Shown here: piece after piece, positions 60,638 to 64,000 of the stretch
How positions within the stretch are numbered: the first letter of the stretch is position 1
Layout: each line of letters begins with the position of its first letter
Assembly: GCF_040802235.1 (NCBI RefSeq)
Contig: NC_133161.1
Span: forward strand, 105,479,001-105,543,000
Source: Manis javanica
Lineage: Eukaryota; Chordata; Mammalia; Pholidota; Manidae
Length of the DNA stretch: 64,000 nt
Direction: 5' to 3'
The notes under the pieces: generated by a model
Told to the model about the DNA's origin: nothing
Database searches by the model: none
What the model saw: the letters and a program-made list of their open reading frames with translations, nothing else
Program-made: the position numbers and the translations under genes

Positions 60638-60737
60638 GTATGGAAACCGTTTTGAGCCTTTCATTTTCCCACTCACAAGCCCTCCACAGGAAGATCAGTC
60701 AAGTAGAGTAGACAGATTTGTATATGACAGGTTTTAA
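60638..60737 (+). other. VSTM2A: Read-through end of exon 4 (alternative C-terminus, apparently frameshifted)
   Basis: Reading past the donor, the VSTM2A frame adds GMETV... and stops at 60709-60711 (total 235 aa). In the +1 frame, codons resembling the end of the human read-through isoform as I remember it (FEPFI.PLT and SRVDRF) continue to a stop at 60735-60737. A one-base loss just after 'gaaacc' (about 60643-60650) would explain this. It may be a real lineage change, an assembly error, or proof that only spliced isoforms matter here. Confidence 0.5.
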
Positions 60738-61002
60738 GTTTGGAGGCCTAGTGCAGCTGGAATGAGGGTGAGACACAGGGAGCCTGGCTGGCCCTTCGCA
60801 CATCAGTTGCTGGCAGTCCTTCCTGTCCTGGGGACCTGAGAGCTGGACTTTTTTTTTTCCCTCTGTATTTGCAGATTACAAAAACAATAATGTTACTTGC
60901 ATTATAAATGCATGTTCATTTTCCATATGGTTTATGTATCCATAATGGTCCAAACTAAGGGACTTTCACCTAAGGTAAATGAAGGAGACACCACATTTTC
61001 AG

Positions 61003-61109
61003 CAACCCATAGCTTTAAGCAGGACTTTTCTCCAAGGCCTTTGATTTCAGCTGCCTGGGATGAAAGCGATAATGATAATGGGGGAAGTGAGGAGGGTTCA
61101 AAGCAGTAA
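61003..61109 (+). CDS. VSTM2A: Candidate alternative last or cassette exon of VSTM2A
   Basis: A weak acceptor cacattttcag|CAAC precedes a stretch open in exactly the phase exon 4 leaves (one base of a codon). It encodes THSFKQDFSPRPLISAAW followed by an acidic, Ser/Gly-rich end and a TAA at 61107-61109. A good GCA|GTAAGTG donor overlaps the stop (61106), so it may instead be a 103-bp cassette exon. The acidic end looks protein-like, but I cannot recall this isoform with certainty, so it is a prediction only. Confidence 0.35.
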
Positions 61110-61499
61110 GTGGCGCAGAGACCAGTTTGAAAGCGTAGTCACACGTTTCCTAAGTCAGCTGTGCAAGTTAAAGCTTTTCTGAATAGCATTAATTTATACA
61201 TCATTCAGCCAGTGGCAGCTCCCTGAAGTTTTAAACTTGATGAGGGATAAGGCTTCCTGGAATGAGCAGTACTCACATGACCCATGACTGTTCTGTATTT
61301 TGCCCAAACACTTGATGTACTATTAAAAGAGGAAGGGAGCATAAACATATTTAATATATCATTCTTTAAGCTTTCCCCTCTATAGTTTTATCATTGAAGA
61401 ATTACTGATACTACTATAGGTAACAGAAAATTGCATTGCTAACATTCAGGTTCTCTTTAATTCATTAAATTTTAAAAAATATGTTCATTTCATCAGGAT

Positions 61500-61620
61500 G
61501 ATTTCATTCACCCACATATGTATATATATATGTATATAGAGAGATTCATTCACATATTCACATATAGATTTTATATATACATAAAGAGAGATAAATATGT
61601 ACACATACATCTTTAAATCC
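61500..61620 (+). repeat. AT-rich low-complexity stretch in intron 4
   Basis: Irregular tatata/acatat repeats in the intron after exon 4. Confidence 0.7.
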
Positions 61621-61906
61621 TTGTTTATGAATAACACTTGTAAAATAAATGTGTGCCAACCTAGGTTTCCTCCTTATGCTTCATGTACAAGTGGGTATGA
61701 TTTGCAGAGAGCTTGACTAAGGGTCCCTGAGAGTTTTCACTGCCTTTAAATATGAGTGAGCAACTATTCCAGCATGCCTCGGCCATGGCAATTTATGTCA
61801 GTCTAATGAATATATAGCTTAGCCTCTGTGAAGCACGGTTTGTGTGACTAAGTCTCACTTTCCTCTTTATCATCTCTCTTGTTTCCCAAAATAACAAAAC
61901 CATAGC

Positions 61907-62122
61907 TCGAATATATAAACATATATATATATCTATTGAATAGATACATATATAACATATGAATGTTGCATATATAATGTGTGTGTATACATATATATGC
62001 ACCTACAGGTTATAATTTTGTAGATACATATATAACATATAGAATGTTATATATATAACACAGATATATATGTGTGTGTGTGTATATATATATATATATG
62101 TACCTACTGGTTATAATTTTGT
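61907..62122 (+). repeat. AT-rich microsatellite containing a tandem duplication
   Basis: The phrase 'tagatacatatataacatat' starts at 61941 and 62021, and 'ggttataattttgtag' closes each copy. The unit is about 80 bp, with the second copy expanded by extra tata/gtgt repeats to about 100 bp. Confidence 0.8.
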
Positions 62123-62685
62123 AGCCCTTACTTGATAAACATTTCATATCTTTGGAGGCATTGACCACTCCCTTTCATGTTATCAAAAGAAGAAACTAGA
62201 CACTATATGGAAAATTTCCCAATAGCCGCAGCAGACACTTTCCAGCCTCATTACTGAGAACTCCAAATCATGGAAATGAGTGTATTAGCCTACATAGAAT
62301 ATTCCAAGCCAGTGATTGTAAATCGGCTCTGTGGAATAAAATTAAATTGATTACCTATTCCAATGAAGGAAATGGTAAACTCTAGGTATCTTCTAATCAT
62401 TTTCAAATGAACATCACTGCTCGCTTTTCACCCAACCACCAGTCTCACTCATTGCTTTTTCTAAAGCAAGGTGAGAGGAGAGAAGGGTGCTGAGTCATTA
62501 GCCTGTACAGTGTCATGTAGTGCATGAGCCTTTATTCATTAAAAGCCATCTTCACTAAAAATTATCTGCTTTATAGCAAAGATTCATCTGAAATATATCA
62601 CAATTTTTAGTTTCTATTTTTTCTACCAGTGAATACTGGAAATATTTTATATACATTTAGCAACATTTTCTGACTTCTATTTCAG

Positions 62686-62753
62686 AAGCTGGGATGGCCC
62701 AGCCACCCATCTATTTGTGTGTAAGTTTCTGTGCTTGCACAATTACTATGTAA
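62686..62753 (+). CDS. VSTM2A: Candidate terminal coding exon of VSTM2A
   Basis: A strong acceptor (branch-like ttctgac, then ttctatttcag|AAGC) is in the phase exon 4 leaves. The frame continues as EAGMAQPPIYLCVSFCACTI plus two residues and stops with TAA at 62751-62753, giving a 233-residue protein. A poly(A) signal AATAAA lies 98 bp after the stop (62851-62856). A good internal donor (TGT|GTAAGT, 62721) could turn it into a 35-bp microexon instead. The combination of acceptor, short frame, stop and poly(A) signal supports a last exon, but there is no transcript evidence here. Confidence 0.45.
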
Positions 62754-62850
62754 ATACATTGTCTGGGATGGATATTTACATATATTATATTCACTGTAAA
62801 CCCACATCCTGATTCATATTTTTGCTTTATAATTTTTCAGGTTATATTCA

Positions 62851-62856
62851 AATAAA
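62851..62856 (+). terminator. VSTM2A: Poly(A) signal, probable 3' end of a VSTM2A isoform
   Basis: AATAAA in the context attcaAATAAAgctgatttca, with cleavage expected about 15-25 bp later. It is the first clear signal after the candidate terminal exon. Confidence 0.45.
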
Positions 62857-62879
62857 GCTGATTTCAATACCCATGCTTC

Positions 62880-64000
62880 ATTTATTCATTCATTTAATCA
62901 CCCTTCATCCTGTCGAGCTTACATGCCAGGCAGAGTGACACAGAATGGAAGATACATTTCCTCTCTTCAAAGAGTTTATGTGTTAGTTGTGGGAAAGTAA
63001 AATATGGGTAAACTCCATTGCTCATGCATCTTTCCTTTCTTATTTTATTGAGGAAAAGCATGAGGAAGACACAAAAATTAAACTCTTGCTTTTACAGGCC
63101 AAGAACTACCCAGCCTCCTATCCATGTTCTCTTGGTACCAGGAGGCATGTTTCGTCCCTGGTATATATGACTCTTATCAGCCTGTGTTACAATAGCCTGG
63201 TCTACTTCGCTTTCATCATAGTCTTTGACTTAGTTTACTAAGTTAGGACAAAATAGCACGTAATTCATACTACTTTTCTGTCAAAGAATTTGTGTCTCTA
63301 TGAAGGAAAAGTATTAACCTGAAAACTCTGTATATGTATACAAAAATATAATATTCAAATTGTTATACATTCCCCTTAACCAGTTTTTCTAAAGCAGAAA
63401 TTAACATGAATAAAAGAAGATGGAAAAAGATAGTCTAATACCACCTGCATATCACAAGATAAAAAGATTTCATCATGATTTAATATAGGTAGTCCTTTAT
63501 TTTTTCAGATGTTTCGCCAAAAGTCGATGAGCATGTGACTGTCCCCTCCTGCTTGAAACTGTTTTTCTTTATTACATCTCTCTTTAATTATTTTAGTTCT
63601 ACTTCCATTTGATAATCCACAATTGAAACTGTAATAATGAAGATAAATGATAAGGCGAACAGAGAAACAAAACTTGGCTTTTGTAATCCCTTCATTGTTT
63701 CTCATCTCCAGTCCTCTGAACTGCCTTCAGTTTTGTGTACCCATAACCACCATGGAAGAATGTCCCACAGCTGTTATGAGGAGGAAGAATTCGTGATTCT
63801 AGCATAGATGGCTTCTTTCTGTCTTCACTGGGCATGCAGAGTGCTCCCTCCCCTCCACCTCATCCCCAATACCTCAGTGTCTCCTCCTGTCTCATCAATG
63901 CTACATCCACTCCTTTCAGAGCCCAGACACCCAAACCATTAGCCCCCCTCCTGTCTTCATTCCTTTCAACTGGCGCCCTTGTCCCCCAGCCCCTGCCAAC
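62880..64000. other. Downstream region without recognised gene
   Basis: A short MIR- or L2-like block is possible at 62885-62950. The last 200 bp are C/T-rich. No further VSTM2A exon is recognised to the window end, though a distal exon outside the window cannot be excluded. Confidence 0.35.

Noticed and set aside
62831-62880. Second acceptor-like site (tttttcag at 62833-62840) as another VSTM2A exon
   Set aside because: It leads straight to the AATAAA at 62851 with no useful coding frame. It more likely lies in the 3'UTR of the 62686 exon.

Overview
This is mammalian nuclear DNA with sparse genes and many repeats. The one protein-coding gene I recognise is VSTM2A on the + strand: exon 1 at about 54.07 kb inside a CpG-rich segment, exons 2 and 3 in a second GC-rich segment (55.96-57.5 kb), exon 4 at 60.3 kb, and one or more candidate last exons at 61.0 and 62.7 kb. 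The encoded part is a signal peptide, one V-type immunoglobulin domain (Cys48-Cys127) and a hydrophilic tail, which fits a secreted protein.

Almost everything left of 53 kb is retrotransposon sequence of different ages. The highlight is a young full-length LINE-1 at 13519-22250. It has exact 15-bp target-site duplications, a 5'UTR of roughly 210-bp tandem monomers, intact ORF1 (296 aa) and ORF2 (1271 aa from the first ATG), and about 1.8 kb of non-L1 DNA before a terminal poly(A). That cargo is the 3' end of an endogenous retrovirus (a broken env transmembrane region, then U3-R of an LTR ending at its own poly(A) signal), so this looks like a very long 3' transduction or an L1-ERV chimeric transcript. 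A second full-length but heavily broken L1 (39877-45802, 14-bp duplications) has related ORFs but an apparently unrelated 5'UTR. Older L1 pieces lie at 2.1-6.4, 7.5-8.0, 12.5-13.5, 25.1-29.9 (antisense, split by a younger sense L1), 33.4-36.0 (antisense) and 37.6-39.2 kb.

Other repeats are a 258-bp solo LTR with 5-bp duplications (36071-36328), MLT1-like and other old LTR pieces, MIRs (one split by a MER5A-like element at 58.9-59.1 kb), and microsatellites. I see no tRNA or rRNA genes, no CRISPR and no bacterial-type operons.

Organism: a placental mammal. No Alu, B1/B2, BovB, carnivoran tRNA-Lys SINE or equine SINE was noticed in 64 kb, while L1s are recent and one may be active. A laurasiatherian with few SINEs, such as a pangolin, would fit, but that is a low-confidence inference. 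Repeat names are from reading and memory of consensus sequences, not from a database search.
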